Of a DNA stretch of 64,000 nt, positions 1 through 9,359 are shown piece after piece. Within the stretch, counting starts at the first letter, position 1; every line of letters starts with the position of its first letter. The stretch covers positions 868,001 through 932,000 of the forward strand of contig NZ_CP080998.1 of the NCBI RefSeq assembly GCF_019645835.1, in the 5' to 3' direction. The notes below the pieces were generated by a model, which was not told where the DNA came from, searched no databases, and saw only the letters and a list, made by a program, of their open reading frames with translations. Source of the stretch: Mycolicibacterium holsaticum DSM 44478 = JCM 12374. Its GTDB lineage: Bacteria > Actinomycetota > Actinomycetes > Mycobacteriales > Mycobacteriaceae. The position numbers and the translations under genes were made by a program.

Positions 1-27
1 CGGAGTTGCCGAGTAAGATCGCTCCAT

Positions 28-52
28 CGCGTCCCGACGCAGCCGGGACGCG
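28..52. terminator. GC-rich hairpin upstream of cspB
   Basis: A perfect 9-bp stem (CGCGTCCCG, positions 28-36, with CGGGACGCG, 44-52) closes a 7-nt loop. It has no U-tract, as is common for mycobacterial terminators. It lies 41 bp before the cspB start, so it could end a gene outside the window or be a 5'-UTR structure of the cold-shock transcript. Bases 1-93 hold nothing else I recognise. Confidence 0.35.
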
Positions 53-93
53 TTCGTCATGTGAGAGCTTCCCAAAGACAGTAGGTGAGACCA

Positions 94-504
94 GTGCCGA
101 CCGGCCGGGTGAAGTGGTACGACGCCGAGAAGGGTTTCGGGTTCTTGTCGCAGGAGGACGGCGAGGACGTCTACGTCCGGTCCTCGGCGTTGCCCGCCGG
201 CGTCGAGACCCTCAAGGCCGGCCAGCGGGTGGAGTTCGGTATCGCCTCGGGCCGTCGCGGCCCCCAGGCGCTGAGCCTGAAGATCATCGACCCGCCGCCG
301 AGCCTGACCCGTACCCGTCGCGAGGCGGCCGCCGCCGAACGCAAGCACAGCCCCGACGAGCTGCACGGGATGATCGAGGACATGATCACGCTGCTGGAAA
401 GCGCCGTGCAGCCGGACCTGCGCAAGGGGCGCTACCCGGACCGCAAGGCCGCGCGCCGGGTGTCCGAGGTGGTACGCGCCGTCGCCCGCGAACTGGAGGC
501 CTGA
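94..504 (+). CDS. cspB: cold-shock-domain protein, CspB type
   Basis: A 136-residue protein with an N-terminal cold-shock fold (residues 1-65). It carries the RNP1-like segment KGFGFLSQ and the RNP2-like segment VYVRSSAL, which bind single-stranded nucleic acid. About 70 further residues form a charged helical extension typical of the longer mycobacterial CspB (Rv0871 type) rather than the 67-residue CspA. I chose GTG 94 because it gives the family N-terminus (PTGRVKWYD) and follows an AGGTGAG Shine-Dalgarno-like stretch at 83-89; an in-frame GTG at 85 would add three residues. Known role of the family: RNA chaperone or nucleic-acid binding. The precise targets of this longer form are not visible from sequence. 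Confidence 0.9.
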   Translation: MPTGRVKWYDAEKGFGFLSQEDGEDVYVRSSALPAGVETLKAGQRVEFGIASGRRGPQALSLKIIDPPPSLTRTRREAAAAERKHSPDELHGMIEDMITLLESAVQPDLRKGRYPDRKAARRVSEVVRAVARELEA

Positions 505-576
505 GCGGGCCACGGCCGATGCTGTCGGGAGCCGATCCCGGCTTACGGCTGTGCAAATTCGGGTAGAACCGAAGGC

Positions 577-1590
577 GTGAGCTATGTCGCCGACAAGGCC
601 AAGTCAGCTGGCGAGTTCAACCGCGACACCGACTACATCACGACCCGCATCACGGCCGACGGCCGCGACGGCTATCCCGTCGAGTCCGGCCGCTACCGGC
701 TGATCGTGGCGCGGGCCTGCCCGTGGGCCAACCGCACCATCATCGTCCGCAGGCTGCTGGGTCTGGAAGATGCGCTGTCCATTGGCTTTTGCGGCCCCAC
801 CCACGACGAGCGCAGCTGGACCTTCGACCTCGACCCCGGCGGGGTGGATCCGGTCCTCGGCATCCCGCGGCTGCAGGACGCCTACTTCAAGCGGTTTCCT
901 GGCTATCCGAAGGGGATCACCGTGCCCGCGGTCGTCGACGTGCCCACCGGTGAGGTGGTCACCAACGACTTCGCGCAGATGACGCTGGACTTCTCCACCG
1001 AGTGGACCACGTACCACCGCGACGGCGCACCCCAGCTGTATCCCGAACCGTTGCGCGACGAGATCGACGAGGTGTCCCAGCGCATCTACACCGAGGTCAA
1101 CAACGGGGTGTACCGGTGCGGGTTCGCCGGCACCCAACAGGCCTACGACAAGGCCTACGACCGGTTGTTCACCGCGCTGGACTGGTTATCGGACCGGCTC
1201 AGCGAGCAGCGGTACCTGGTCGGCGACACCGTCACCGAGGCCGACGTGCGGCTGTTCACCACGCTGGCCCGCTTCGACCCGGTCTATCACGGGCACTTCA
1301 AGTGCAACCGGCAGAAGCTGTCCGAGTTGCCGGTGCTGTGGGCGTACGCGCGCGACCTGTTCCAGACACCCGGCTTCGGCGACACCATCGACTTCGTGCA
1401 GATCAAGCAGCACTACTACATCGTGCACAAGGACATCAACCCGACACAGATCGTGCCGAAAGGCCCGGACCTGTCGAATTGGCTCACCCCGCACGGCCGG
1501 GAAGCGTTGGGCGGCAGGCCGTTCGGCGACGGCACCCCGCCCGGCCCGCCGGTGGAAGGTGAGCGGGTGCTGCCGGGTCACGGCGCCTGA
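577..1590 (+). CDS. glutathionyl-hydroquinone reductase-like (Xi-class GST fold) protein
   Basis: A 337-residue protein with an N-terminal thioredoxin-like domain and a C-terminal all-helical GST domain (from about residue 155). The CPWA motif (Cys48-Pro-Trp-Ala) is the signature of Xi-class glutathionyl-hydroquinone reductases (YqjG/EcM4/PcpF), which use the cysteine to reduce glutathionyl-quinones. Mycobacteria make mycothiol rather than glutathione, so the physiological thiol is probably mycothiol or the enzyme acts on other S-conjugates; that is inference. The GTG start lies 72 bp after cspB, so co-transcription is possible. The last 50 residues are proline/glycine-rich and probably flexible. 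Confidence 0.85.
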   Translation: MSYVADKAKSAGEFNRDTDYITTRITADGRDGYPVESGRYRLIVARACPWANRTIIVRRLLGLEDALSIGFCGPTHDERSWTFDLDPGGVDPVLGIPRLQDAYFKRFPGYPKGITVPAVVDVPTGEVVTNDFAQMTLDFSTEWTTYHRDGAPQLYPEPLRDEIDEVSQRIYTEVNNGVYRCGFAGTQQAYDKAYDRLFTALDWLSDRLSEQRYLVGDTVTEADVRLFTTLARFDPVYHGHFKCNRQKLSELPVLWAYARDLFQTPGFGDTIDFVQIKQHYYIVHKDINPTQIVPKGPDLSNWLTPHGREALGGRPFGDGTPPGPPVEGERVLPGHGA

Positions 1591-1595
1591 CCCCG

Positions 1596-2078
1596 CTACG
1601 GCCAGACCGTGCGCACCGACCACTCGGCGTGCGGCACCGGGAACTCGTTGCCGTCCTGGTCGCGCACCAGCGTCGGCAGTTGCACGGCGAAGCCGAACAA
1701 CTTGCCGCGGTGCGGGTCGACGGTGGGGATGGTGACCGCGTTTCTGCTGCCGGGCCGGAACTCGTCGACGACGTCGGCGCCCTCGTAGGTGCGCACCAAA
1801 ACCCACGGCGCGCGGGAGATGGCCGGCGGCACCGACAGTTGGACGGTGTGCTCGGCGTCGACCCTGAGTTGACCACCGTCGCGCGGGGTTTGGCAATCGG
1901 TCGGGTCGAGCACCTGGCAGTACTGGTACGGGCCGACCCTGGTGAGCTGGCCGTCGGTGTACGCGCTGATCTCGGGATGCGCGGGTCGCGGGTCTTGGGC
2001 CAGCCGCCAGATCAGCACCCCGGTGCCGATCGATGCGAGGACCGCCACGACCGCCAGTGCGGCGACGACGCGTTTCAC
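1596..2078 (-). CDS. exported DUF2771 protein (Rv0875c type)
   Basis: A 160-residue protein with an N-terminal hydrophobic segment (residues 4-25, after KR) that works as a signal anchor or signal peptide. An extracytoplasmic domain follows, with a cysteine pair at about 54 and 62 that may form a disulfide. It matches the actinobacterial DUF2771 family, whose function is unknown. The GTG start overlaps the stop of the upstream MFS gene by 4 bp (GTGA), so the two are translationally coupled and probably work at the same membrane site. It converges with the CPWA protein gene, leaving 5 bp between stops. Confidence 0.85.
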   Translation of the reverse strand: MKRVVAALAVVAVLASIGTGVLIWRLAQDPRPAHPEISAYTDGQLTRVGPYQYCQVLDPTDCQTPRDGGQLRVDAEHTVQLSVPPAISRAPWVLVRTYEGADVVDEFRPGSRNAVTIPTVDPHRGKLFGFAVQLPTLVRDQDGNEFPVPHAEWSVRTVWP

Positions 2079-3778
2079 CGACGCCTCACCGCCGCGGGAG
2101 CGACCTGGCCGCCTTCCTGCTCGGCGAGCACCGGACGGTTGCCGCCCAGGCCCGGGATCAACGAATCACCGCGGTAGCTGACCACCGTCTGGGCCAGGCC
2201 CAGAATCAACACCGCGGTGATCGCGGTGAACCCGGCCCACAGTTCGGTGTAGATCAGCACCCCGATGGCTCCGCCTGCCACCCAGGCCAACTGCAGCAAT
2301 GACTCCGAGCGCCCGAACGCCGACGCACGTGAACGCTCGGGCAGGTCGTCCTGCAGCGACGCGTCCAGCGAGGCCTTGGCGATCGCGCTCGCCCCCGACG
2401 TGATCAGCGTGGCGGCCGCGGCCACCAGCAGGTTGCCGCTGACCGCGGTGAGCAGTGCGCTGACGGTGACCGCGATGGCGCAGCGCACCACCAACTGCGC
2501 CGGGTGGCCTAGTTTGAGCCGGGCGCTGGTGAAGTTGCCCGCGAAGTTGCCGATCGCCGCGGCGGCGCCGATCAAGCCGAGGATCTTGAGTTGCTCCCAC
2601 CCGCTGGCGTCGTGCGATTTGGCGACGAACGCCGGGTACAGGAACAGGAACCCGACCATCACCTTCACCGTGCAGTTACCCCACAGCGCGGTGATCGTGT
2701 TGCGGCCCAACGGCTGCCGTGCCGCACCGCCGGCGGGCTGCTGCTCGGGTCCGCGGCGCAACTCGCCGGTGCGGCCGTGGTAGCTCAGCGTCGCGGGCAC
2801 CTCGCCCTCGGTGACCTCCACCCACTTCGGGATCCGCATCGCCAGCACCGCACCGGCCACCGTCGCCGCGACCACGACATACAGCGCGCCGGGCACCTCG
2901 AACAGGTTGAACAGATACTCCGCGGCGGCGGCGATCGCACCGCCTGCCATGGTTCCGCCGAGCAGTCCGAAGATCGTCAGCCGAGAGTTCACCCGGACCA
3001 GGTCGATCGTCGGCGGCAGCACCCGCGGTGCCACCGCGCCGCGCAGCACGCTGAACGACTTGGACAGCACCATCATCCCCAGCGCACACGGGTAGAGCAC
3101 CCACGACGGGAAACTGCCCGTCGCCCCGTCGTAGTTCGCGATCAGCAGCACCGCAAGCACGGTGCGCAGCAGAAACGACATCGCGAGCGCGACGCGGCGG
3201 CCGTGCTGCAACCGATCGAGCGCGGGTCCGATCAGGGGGGCGATGACCGCGAAGGGCGCGATCGTGATCAGCAGGTAGAGCGCGACCTTGCTCTTGCTCT
3301 CCGCGGTGGCGGCCGCGAAGAACAAGGTGTTGGCCAAGGCGACGGCCATTGCGGCGTCGACGGCGAAGTTCGCGACCACCGGCCAGGTCAGCGCGGTCAG
3401 CCCGGATTTGTCGGCGCCGTCGGCCGTCGCGGCCCGGTGCACAAGGCCGTACATCTTGGACCCGACTTCGCGGCTGCGCTGCGCGGCCGCCCTCGTCACG
3501 GTGACCTTCTCGCCGGCGCCCGCGCCCGGCGGCGGACCGGAGTAGCGGTAGTGGTGCGTCGGTTCGTCCAGCGGCGGCAGCCAGCGATTGGCGCTCGGGG
3601 TGGGGTTGGCTCGGCGCGCGCGACGGTAGATGCCGTCGCTGGGGTAGTTGGCCATCCCCGGGTGCTCTTCGGCGGGCGGATCGGCCCAGTCGTCGGCATC
3701 GGCGGGCGGACGAGGCGGGTAGTAGCGAGGGTCACGCCGACCCGCCGGGTCCCGGTGGTCACGCCGCGGTCCGGTCAC
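2075..3778 (-). CDS. MFS-type multi-spanning membrane protein (Rv0876c type)
   Basis: A 567-residue protein. A hydrophilic, proline/arginine/tyrosine-rich N-terminus of about 110 residues, probably cytoplasmic and disordered, precedes about 12 hydrophobic segments of a major-facilitator fold. The substrate is unknown. The GTG start at 3778 is divergent from the DUF3027 gene (about 80 bp apart) and the stop overlaps the DUF2771 gene, giving a two-gene operon. The pair is conserved as Rv0876c-Rv0875c in M. tuberculosis as I recall it. The long charged N-terminal extension is unusual for MFS transporters but is shared by mycobacterial orthologues, so it is probably functional. Confidence 0.85.
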   Translation of the reverse strand: MTGPRRDHRDPAGRRDPRYYPPRPPADADDWADPPAEEHPGMANYPSDGIYRRARRANPTPSANRWLPPLDEPTHHYRYSGPPPGAGAGEKVTVTRAAAQRSREVGSKMYGLVHRAATADGADKSGLTALTWPVVANFAVDAAMAVALANTLFFAAATAESKSKVALYLLITIAPFAVIAPLIGPALDRLQHGRRVALAMSFLLRTVLAVLLIANYDGATGSFPSWVLYPCALGMMVLSKSFSVLRGAVAPRVLPPTIDLVRVNSRLTIFGLLGGTMAGGAIAAAAEYLFNLFEVPGALYVVVAATVAGAVLAMRIPKWVEVTEGEVPATLSYHGRTGELRRGPEQQPAGGAARQPLGRNTITALWGNCTVKVMVGFLFLYPAFVAKSHDASGWEQLKILGLIGAAAAIGNFAGNFTSARLKLGHPAQLVVRCAIAVTVSALLTAVSGNLLVAAAATLITSGASAIAKASLDASLQDDLPERSRASAFGRSESLLQLAWVAGGAIGVLIYTELWAGFTAITAVLILGLAQTVVSYRGDSLIPGLGGNRPVLAEQEGGQVAPAAVRRR

Positions 3779-3860
3779 GATGTCGATTCTCCACCATCAG
3801 TGCGACAGTGGGCCGGTAGCCGACCGGTGTGGCTACCGGTGCGCCGGTCAGGCAGTATTA

Positions 3861-4637
3861 ATGGCGATGGACAGCGTGACCGAATTCCCCGGGCCCGGCG
3901 CGGCCCCGGACTTGGAGACGGTGCTTCTGGGCGCCGTCGATGAAGCGCGCGCGGCGATCGTCGAGCACAGCGGCGAGGACACCGTCGGGGAGTACCTCGG
4001 GGCCAGCTTCGAGGATCCGACCTCGGCGACCCACCGGTTCCTGGCCGACATGCCCGGTTACCGCGGCTGGCAGTGGGCCGTCGTCGTCGCGGCCTGCCCG
4101 GGTTCCGAACACGCCACCATCAGCGAAGTCGTCCTGGTACCGGGCCCGACGGCGTTGCTGGCGCCCAAATGGGTGCCGTGGGAGGACCGCATCAAACCCG
4201 GCGACCTCAGCCCCGGCGATCTGCTGGCCCCGCCGACCGACGACCCTCGCCTCGTGCCGGGCTACATGTCCAGCGGTGACCCGATGGTCGACGAGGTCGC
4301 CGCCGACATCGGCCTGGGCCGACGGCAGGTGCTCGGACCCTGGGGACGCGGGGCGGCCGCGCAGCGTTGGCACGACGGGGACTTCGGCCCGAACTCGCCG
4401 ATGGCCCGTTCGACGCGGCGGGTGTGTCGCGACTGCGGTTTTTATGTTCCGCTGTCGGGATCGCTCGGCGTGATGTTCGGGGTGTGCGCCAACGAGTTCT
4501 CCGCCGACGGGCACGTTGTGGACTCCGAATACGGGTGCGGTGCGCACTCGGACACCCCGCAGCCGCCGGGCAGCGGGTCTCCGCAGTACCCGCCGTACGA
4601 CGACGGCGTGCTGGATCTGACCGAACCGGCCGACTAA
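3861..4637 (+). CDS. DUF3027 protein (Rv0877 type)
   Basis: About 258 residues, matching the actinobacterial DUF3027 family of unknown function. A conserved core (LLGAVDEARAA near the N-terminus, then a tryptophan-rich RGWQWAVVV strand) is followed by a cysteine-containing C-terminal part (CRDCGFYVPL, then GVCANE and YGCG). The four cysteines could bind a metal, as in a zinc ribbon. I chose ATG 3861; ATG 3867 (MDSVTE) is equally possible, while an upstream ATG at 3780 would add residues without family character. The 3' end overlaps the convergent SRPBCC gene by 4 bp. Confidence 0.85.
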   Translation: MAMDSVTEFPGPGAAPDLETVLLGAVDEARAAIVEHSGEDTVGEYLGASFEDPTSATHRFLADMPGYRGWQWAVVVAACPGSEHATISEVVLVPGPTALLAPKWVPWEDRIKPGDLSPGDLLAPPTDDPRLVPGYMSSGDPMVDEVAADIGLGRRQVLGPWGRGAAAQRWHDGDFGPNSPMARSTRRVCRDCGFYVPLSGSLGVMFGVCANEFSADGHVVDSEYGCGAHSDTPQPPGSGSPQYPPYDDGVLDLTEPAD

Positions 4638-5089
4638 CCCTCGGCGGCGGCCTTGATCCGGGTCAGGGTCTGGTTCATGCCGTCGACGAGTTCATGTTCG
4701 AAACTTTCCACACCGCCCATGAACGCGTTCACCAGCTTGGTGGAGATGGGTTTGACGCCGTGTTCGGCGTGCCGAGACTGCACCAACCGGGTACCGGTGT
4801 CGGTGGGTTCGAGTTCGAAGCTCCACACCGTGCCGTTCTCGTTGACCTGAAACGCCAGCTTCTTTTCCGGAACGAACTCGGTGATGCGGCTCGTGGTGGG
4901 CCAGATCAGCCTGTTGCGCCGGTTGATGTTGATGGTCCGGCTGCCCTGGCGCGGCGCACCGCCAAGCGGAATCATGCGCCGGCACTGCGGGCTCCACTGC
5001 GGCATCCGGCGCAGGTCCGAGACCAACTGCCAGACCTTGGAGACCGGGGCGTCGATGTCGATCTGCGTCTGTAGCAATGGAGCTGCCAT
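4634..5089 (-). CDS. SRPBCC (START/Bet v1-like) family protein
   Basis: A 151-residue single-domain protein starting with the SRPBCC pattern (TQIDIDAPVSKVWQLVSD, then MPQWSPQC). The family forms a helix-grip hydrophobic cavity that binds lipids or polyketides, or acts as a cyclase or transport protein. The ligand cannot be told from sequence. An AGGGG Shine-Dalgarno-like stretch precedes the ATG. It sits 27 bp downstream of the DUF2530 gene on the same strand. A second SRPBCC protein occurs at 49799. Confidence 0.85.
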   Translation of the reverse strand: MAAPLLQTQIDIDAPVSKVWQLVSDLRRMPQWSPQCRRMIPLGGAPRQGSRTININRRNRLIWPTTSRITEFVPEKKLAFQVNENGTVWSFELEPTDTGTRLVQSRHAEHGVKPISTKLVNAFMGGVESFEHELVDGMNQTLTRIKAAAEG

Positions 5090-5116
5090 GGTGATCCCCT
5101 TGTCTGGCCCCGGAAT

Positions 5117-5365
5117 TCAGTCCAGCCCGCTTTGTGCGCCCCGGGCGCCGCGGCGCACAGCGGAACGTTGCCACAGAAAGATCGATGTGCCAAGCGCGCC
5201 GACGCCGAGCCCGGCCACAGTGTAGGGCCGCCAGTCGGCCAACCCCGGCACGGTGAACGACAACACCGCGGCGACCGCCCAGCCCGCGGCGATCACCGCG
5301 ATCACCGGCCACGGGTTGAGCAGGGCCTGCGGCAACGGTGGGGGCAGCGGATCGTCGGCGGACAT
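5117..5365 (-). CDS. small DUF2530 membrane protein (Rv0879c type)
   Basis: An 82-residue protein with a proline-rich N-terminus (PLPPPLPQALLNPWP) and two hydrophobic segments (about residues 20-40 and 47-65). A basic tail follows the second (RSAVRRGARG). This is the mycobacterial/actinobacterial DUF2530 pattern; the function is unknown. Its start is only 36 bp from the divergent rRNA methylase gene. In M. tuberculosis I recall a MarR gene (Rv0880) between these two neighbours; it is absent here. Confidence 0.8.
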   Translation of the reverse strand: MSADDPLPPPLPQALLNPWPVIAVIAAGWAVAAVLSFTVPGLADWRPYTVAGLGVGALGTSIFLWQRSAVRRGARGAQSGLD

Positions 5366-5401
5366 CGTTGTTCAACGTAACCGATCGCTACTCTTCTGCA
5401 C

Positions 5402-6244
5402 GTGAACGTCGTTGACGTCGCTGACCCCGCCGATGTGCGGCTCGACGACTTTCGGGATCTCAACAGCGTGGACCGCAGGCCCGACCTGCCAACCGGCAAG
5501 GGTCTGGTGATCGCCGAGGGGGTGCTGGTGGTCCAGCGGATGCTGGCATCGCGCTTCGTTCTGCGCGCGATGATGGGCACCGACCGCCGGCTCGCCGAGC
5601 TCGCCGAGGACCTCGACGGCGTCAGCGCGCCGTACTACCGGGTCCAGCCTGACGTGATGGCCGAGGTGGTCGGTTTTCACCTCAACCGCGGCGTGCTGGC
5701 CTCGGCGTCGCGTCCGGGCGAGTTGTCGATCACGCAGGTGCTCGCCGGGGCCGTGGGGCCGGCGACGTCGGGCAGGTGTGCCCGCACCATCGCGGTGCTC
5801 GAGGGCGTCAACGATCACGAGAACCTCGGCTCCATCTTCCGCAACGCTGCGGGCCTCGACGTCGATGCGGTGGTGTTCGGCGCCGGGTGTGCCGATCCGC
5901 TCTACCGGCGCGCCGTGCGGGTGTCGATGGGCCATGCGCTGCTGGTGCCCTACGCGTGGGCGACCGACTGGCCCGACGAGCTGCATCTGTTGCGCGACAA
6001 CGGATTTCGGTTGATGGCCATGACACCCGACCCAGGCGCGCGCACTCTTGCCGAGGCGATGCCCGCGCTCGCGGACCAGAAGCTGGCCGTCCTCGTCGGC
6101 GCGGAGGGCCCCGGCCTCACCGAGCGCGCGATGCGGGCCAGCGATCTGCGGGTGCGGATCCCGATGTCACGGGGCACCGACTCGCTCAACGTCGCGACCG
6201 CTGCCGCGCTGGCGTTCTACGAACGGGCTAGGTTGGTTTCGTGA
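5402..6244 (+). CDS. TrmH/SpoU-family RNA 2'-O-ribose methyltransferase
   Basis: A 280-residue protein with an N-terminal substrate-binding domain (to about residue 110) and a C-terminal SPOUT domain. SPOUT motif elements are visible: NDHENLGSIFRNA (motif 1), a GAEGPGL loop and IPMSRGTDSLNVATAAAL (motifs 2 and 3), which form the trefoil knot that binds S-adenosylmethionine. It probably methylates a ribose in rRNA or tRNA; the target is unknown. It corresponds to Rv0881. The GTG start is at 5402, and the stop overlaps the next gene by 4 bp. Confidence 0.9.
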   Translation: MNVVDVADPADVRLDDFRDLNSVDRRPDLPTGKGLVIAEGVLVVQRMLASRFVLRAMMGTDRRLAELAEDLDGVSAPYYRVQPDVMAEVVGFHLNRGVLASASRPGELSITQVLAGAVGPATSGRCARTIAVLEGVNDHENLGSIFRNAAGLDVDAVVFGAGCADPLYRRAVRVSMGHALLVPYAWATDWPDELHLLRDNGFRLMAMTPDPGARTLAEAMPALADQKLAVLVGAEGPGLTERAMRASDLRVRIPMSRGTDSLNVATAAALAFYERARLVS

Positions 6245-6513
6245 CCGACGACTCGACGCCGTGGGCCATGGGGTTGACGGTCGCCGCGTTCGTGGGGGCG
6301 GTCACCGCGGCCGCGGTGGTGGTGCTCAGCCTGGGGTTGATGCGCGTGCATCCGCTGCTGGCCGTCGGTCTCAACCTCGTGGCCGTCGGCGGTCTGGCGC
6401 CGACGGTGTGGGGATGGCGCAGGCTGCCGGTATGGCGCTGGTTCGTGCTGGGTTCGGGTGTCGGGGTGGCCGGGGCGTGGATCGCGCTGCTGGCCGTCGC
6501 CGTCAACGGGTGA
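6241..6513 (+). CDS. small DUF2537 membrane protein (Rv0882 type)
   Basis: A 90-residue protein with three hydrophobic segments (about 10-32, 38-55 and 66-88). A conserved WGWRRLPVWRW linker lies between segments 2 and 3. It belongs to the actinobacterial DUF2537 family of unknown function. Its GTG start overlaps the methyltransferase stop (GTGA), so translation is coupled. It converges with sepH with about 40 bp between stops. Confidence 0.8.
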   Translation: MTDDSTPWAMGLTVAAFVGAVTAAAVVVLSLGLMRVHPLLAVGLNLVAVGGLAPTVWGWRRLPVWRWFVLGSGVGVAGAWIALLAVAVNG

Positions 6514-6552
6514 GGTTCCCCTGTTCGCGTGCGGAAAGCGCGACGCTAAGCG

Positions 6553-7347
6553 CTACCGCTGGCCGCTGGAGCGCACGCCCAACAGTACGTCCTCCCAGGC
6601 CGGCACCGGCGGCTTACCCTTGCGGGCACGCGCGGGCTTCGCGGTGGCGGGCGGTTCGGGTTCGGGTGCGGCCGCTGAGGCCGGCGCCGTGTCGGGCAGG
6701 GTCGGCTCCTCGGGTTCGACCTCGAGGTCGGCGACCGGGGCGACAGGTCGCAGCGGACGCGCGAAGTCCGGGTCGATCAGCTCACAGGCGGCGTCGTCGA
6801 ACGCGGTCACCGTGCCGCCGTGCGCACCGGGGGTGAACCGGAAGTGCGCCACGTTGTCGGACATGCCGGCCTTCCACGCCAGCTGCACGGTCCAGCGGCC
6901 GTCTTCGTTGCGCCACGCGTCCCAGTTCGTCGCGTCCGGATCCAGCCCGCGGGCGATCAGCGCGGTCGTCACCGTCTCCAGCAGGGTCAGCACCGAGGGA
7001 CCGTCGGCGAGTACCGGATGCGCTGCGGTGGCCAGCTCGGCGGCGCGGGAACGCTCAAGGAGTACGGGGTGCGCGAACCGCTCGACGCGTTCCACGTCCA
7101 CGCCCGCAGAGGCCGCGACTTGTTCGACGGATGCGCCCGCCCGAATCCTGGATTGAATCTCTTTGGGACGCAACACGTTTGGAACCTCTGAATCGCTTCG
7201 TGTTTGGCTCGACCCGGTCCTGTCGCCACGCACCGCGGCACGTAACCGGTCATCGGAGAGCAGGGCGAACTTCTCTGAAGAGTCGGCGGCCTCGCAGACG
7301 ATGTGTTTGCCGTCGACGTCAAGCCCAACGACCTTGAGTTCTCGCAT
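6553..7347 (-). CDS. sepH: septation protein SepH (DUF3071)
   Basis: A 264-residue protein. The N-terminal DUF3071 domain (MRELKVVGLDVDGKHIVCE onward) includes a helix-turn-helix segment at about residues 65-105 (EIQSRIRAGASVEQVAASAG). A low-complexity Pro/Ala/Glu C-terminal linker ends in a basic tail (about residues 210-264). In Streptomyces and mycobacteria SepH binds FtsZ and stimulates its assembly at division sites. I chose ATG 7347 because it follows a strong GAGGAGG Shine-Dalgarno and gives the family start; an upstream start at 7383 is less likely. It corresponds to Rv0883c. Confidence 0.9.
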   Translation of the reverse strand: MRELKVVGLDVDGKHIVCEAADSSEKFALLSDDRLRAAVRGDRTGSSQTRSDSEVPNVLRPKEIQSRIRAGASVEQVAASAGVDVERVERFAHPVLLERSRAAELATAAHPVLADGPSVLTLLETVTTALIARGLDPDATNWDAWRNEDGRWTVQLAWKAGMSDNVAHFRFTPGAHGGTVTAFDDAACELIDPDFARPLRPVAPVADLEVEPEEPTLPDTAPASAAAPEPEPPATAKPARARKGKPPVPAWEDVLLGVRSSGQR

Positions 7348-7433
7348 GCCGACCTCCTCAGGGCTAGCGCCAAGCCCGATCAACCGGACCCTACTGCGTT
7401 ATCTCCCCGTTACCGCGCAGACACGCGGTGAGC

Positions 7434-8639
<1,206 letters not shown>

Positions 8640-8712
8640 TCATCGGTGCTCGTTCGGTCATACTTGATCGCAGGTCGGGGGACCGAAATTTCGAACCCGT
8701 TCTGGGGGGCAC

Positions 8713-9198
8713 GTGATCAGACGGAGTTTTTGGACCCCGCCGGCATATGCCGCGGCCGTGATCGTGTTTGTCTCGACGCTCGCCGCCGCGCCGGCTCAGG
8801 CCGGCGGCGACGAAGGCGGCGCGGTGCTGAACCTGATCAACGCCACCCGCGCGGCGAACGGGTGCGGGCCGCTCGCACCCAACCCTCAACTGGCGGCTGC
8901 CGCCGCGCGGCACGCCAACGATGTGCTGGTCAACGGCGCAGAAGGCCACGTCGGCTCGGACGGGTCATCGATTTCGCAGCGGGTGAAGGACGCCGGCTAT
9001 GCCGCGAACGCGACGATCGGAGAGGTCGTCTTCTGGGGCACCGGCGCGGCCCGGAACCCGGCCGCCGCGGTCACGTGGTGGATGAACAGCCCGGGCCATC
9101 GCGCGATCATCACCGACTGCGGATACACCGAGGCGGGCTTCTCCGCGGTGAGCAACGGCCGCAAGATGTCGGCGGCGGGGGACTTCGGCAAGCGCTAG
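8713..9198 (+). CDS. secreted CAP/SCP-domain protein
   Basis: A 161-residue protein with a signal peptide (residues 1-30, likely cleavage after AQA) and a single CAP domain: LLNLINATRAANG-like start, HANDVL, GHVGSDGS, and WWMNSPGHRAIITDCGYTEAGF near the end. Bacterial CAP proteins are extracytoplasmic and may bind lipids or cell-wall material; the role here is unknown. The GTG start follows a GGGGGG stretch. The 166 bp upstream, shared with divergent serC, is relatively A+T-rich around 8620-8665 and likely contains promoters, but I cannot place them securely. Confidence 0.85.
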   Translation: MIRRSFWTPPAYAAAVIVFVSTLAAAPAQAGGDEGGAVLNLINATRAANGCGPLAPNPQLAAAAARHANDVLVNGAEGHVGSDGSSISQRVKDAGYAANATIGEVVFWGTGAARNPAAAVTWWMNSPGHRAIITDCGYTEAGFSAVSNGRKMSAAGDFGKR

Positions 9199-9225
9199 AC
9201 GCCGCTACCCGCGCCGTAATCCATA

Positions 9226-9241
9226 TGTGACCTACGTCACT
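9226..9241. promoter_or_regulatory. CRP-like palindrome
   Basis: TGTGA-CCTACG-TCACT matches the CRP/Rv3676 pattern TGTGA-N6-TCACA at 9 of 10 half-site bases. It contains the perfect inverted repeat GTGAC-CTAC-GTCAC. It lies 119 bp before the diiron-protein start, in the 161-bp gap after the CAP gene. Binding is inferred only. Confidence 0.35.
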
Positions 9242-9315
9242 CGTCGATCTATGCACTCCCTGGATCACATCGACCCGACGGGGTCTATCAAATATGCGAT
9301 ACCTGCGGTACTGTG

Positions 9316-9336
9316 TACATCTGCCCGGTAGATGTA
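9316..9336. promoter_or_regulatory. operator-like inverted repeat upstream of diiron oxygenase gene
   Basis: TACATCT (9316-9322) and AGATGTA (9330-9336) form a perfect 7-bp inverted repeat with a 7-bp spacer. The right arm ends 23 bp before the ATG at 9360, where a repressor would block transcription or early elongation. The size and spacing suit a TetR- or GntR-type dimer. No regulator gene is adjacent. Confidence 0.45.
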
Positions 9337-9359
9337 AACCTCGCCCAGGGAGGCTTCGA

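Noticed and set aside
8684..8693. CGAAATTTCG palindrome and nearby TCGAAC/GTTC pieces before the CAP gene, considered as a LexA/SOS box
   Set aside because: The mycobacterial SOS box needs TCGAAC-N4-GTTCGA; the spacing and right half do not fit.
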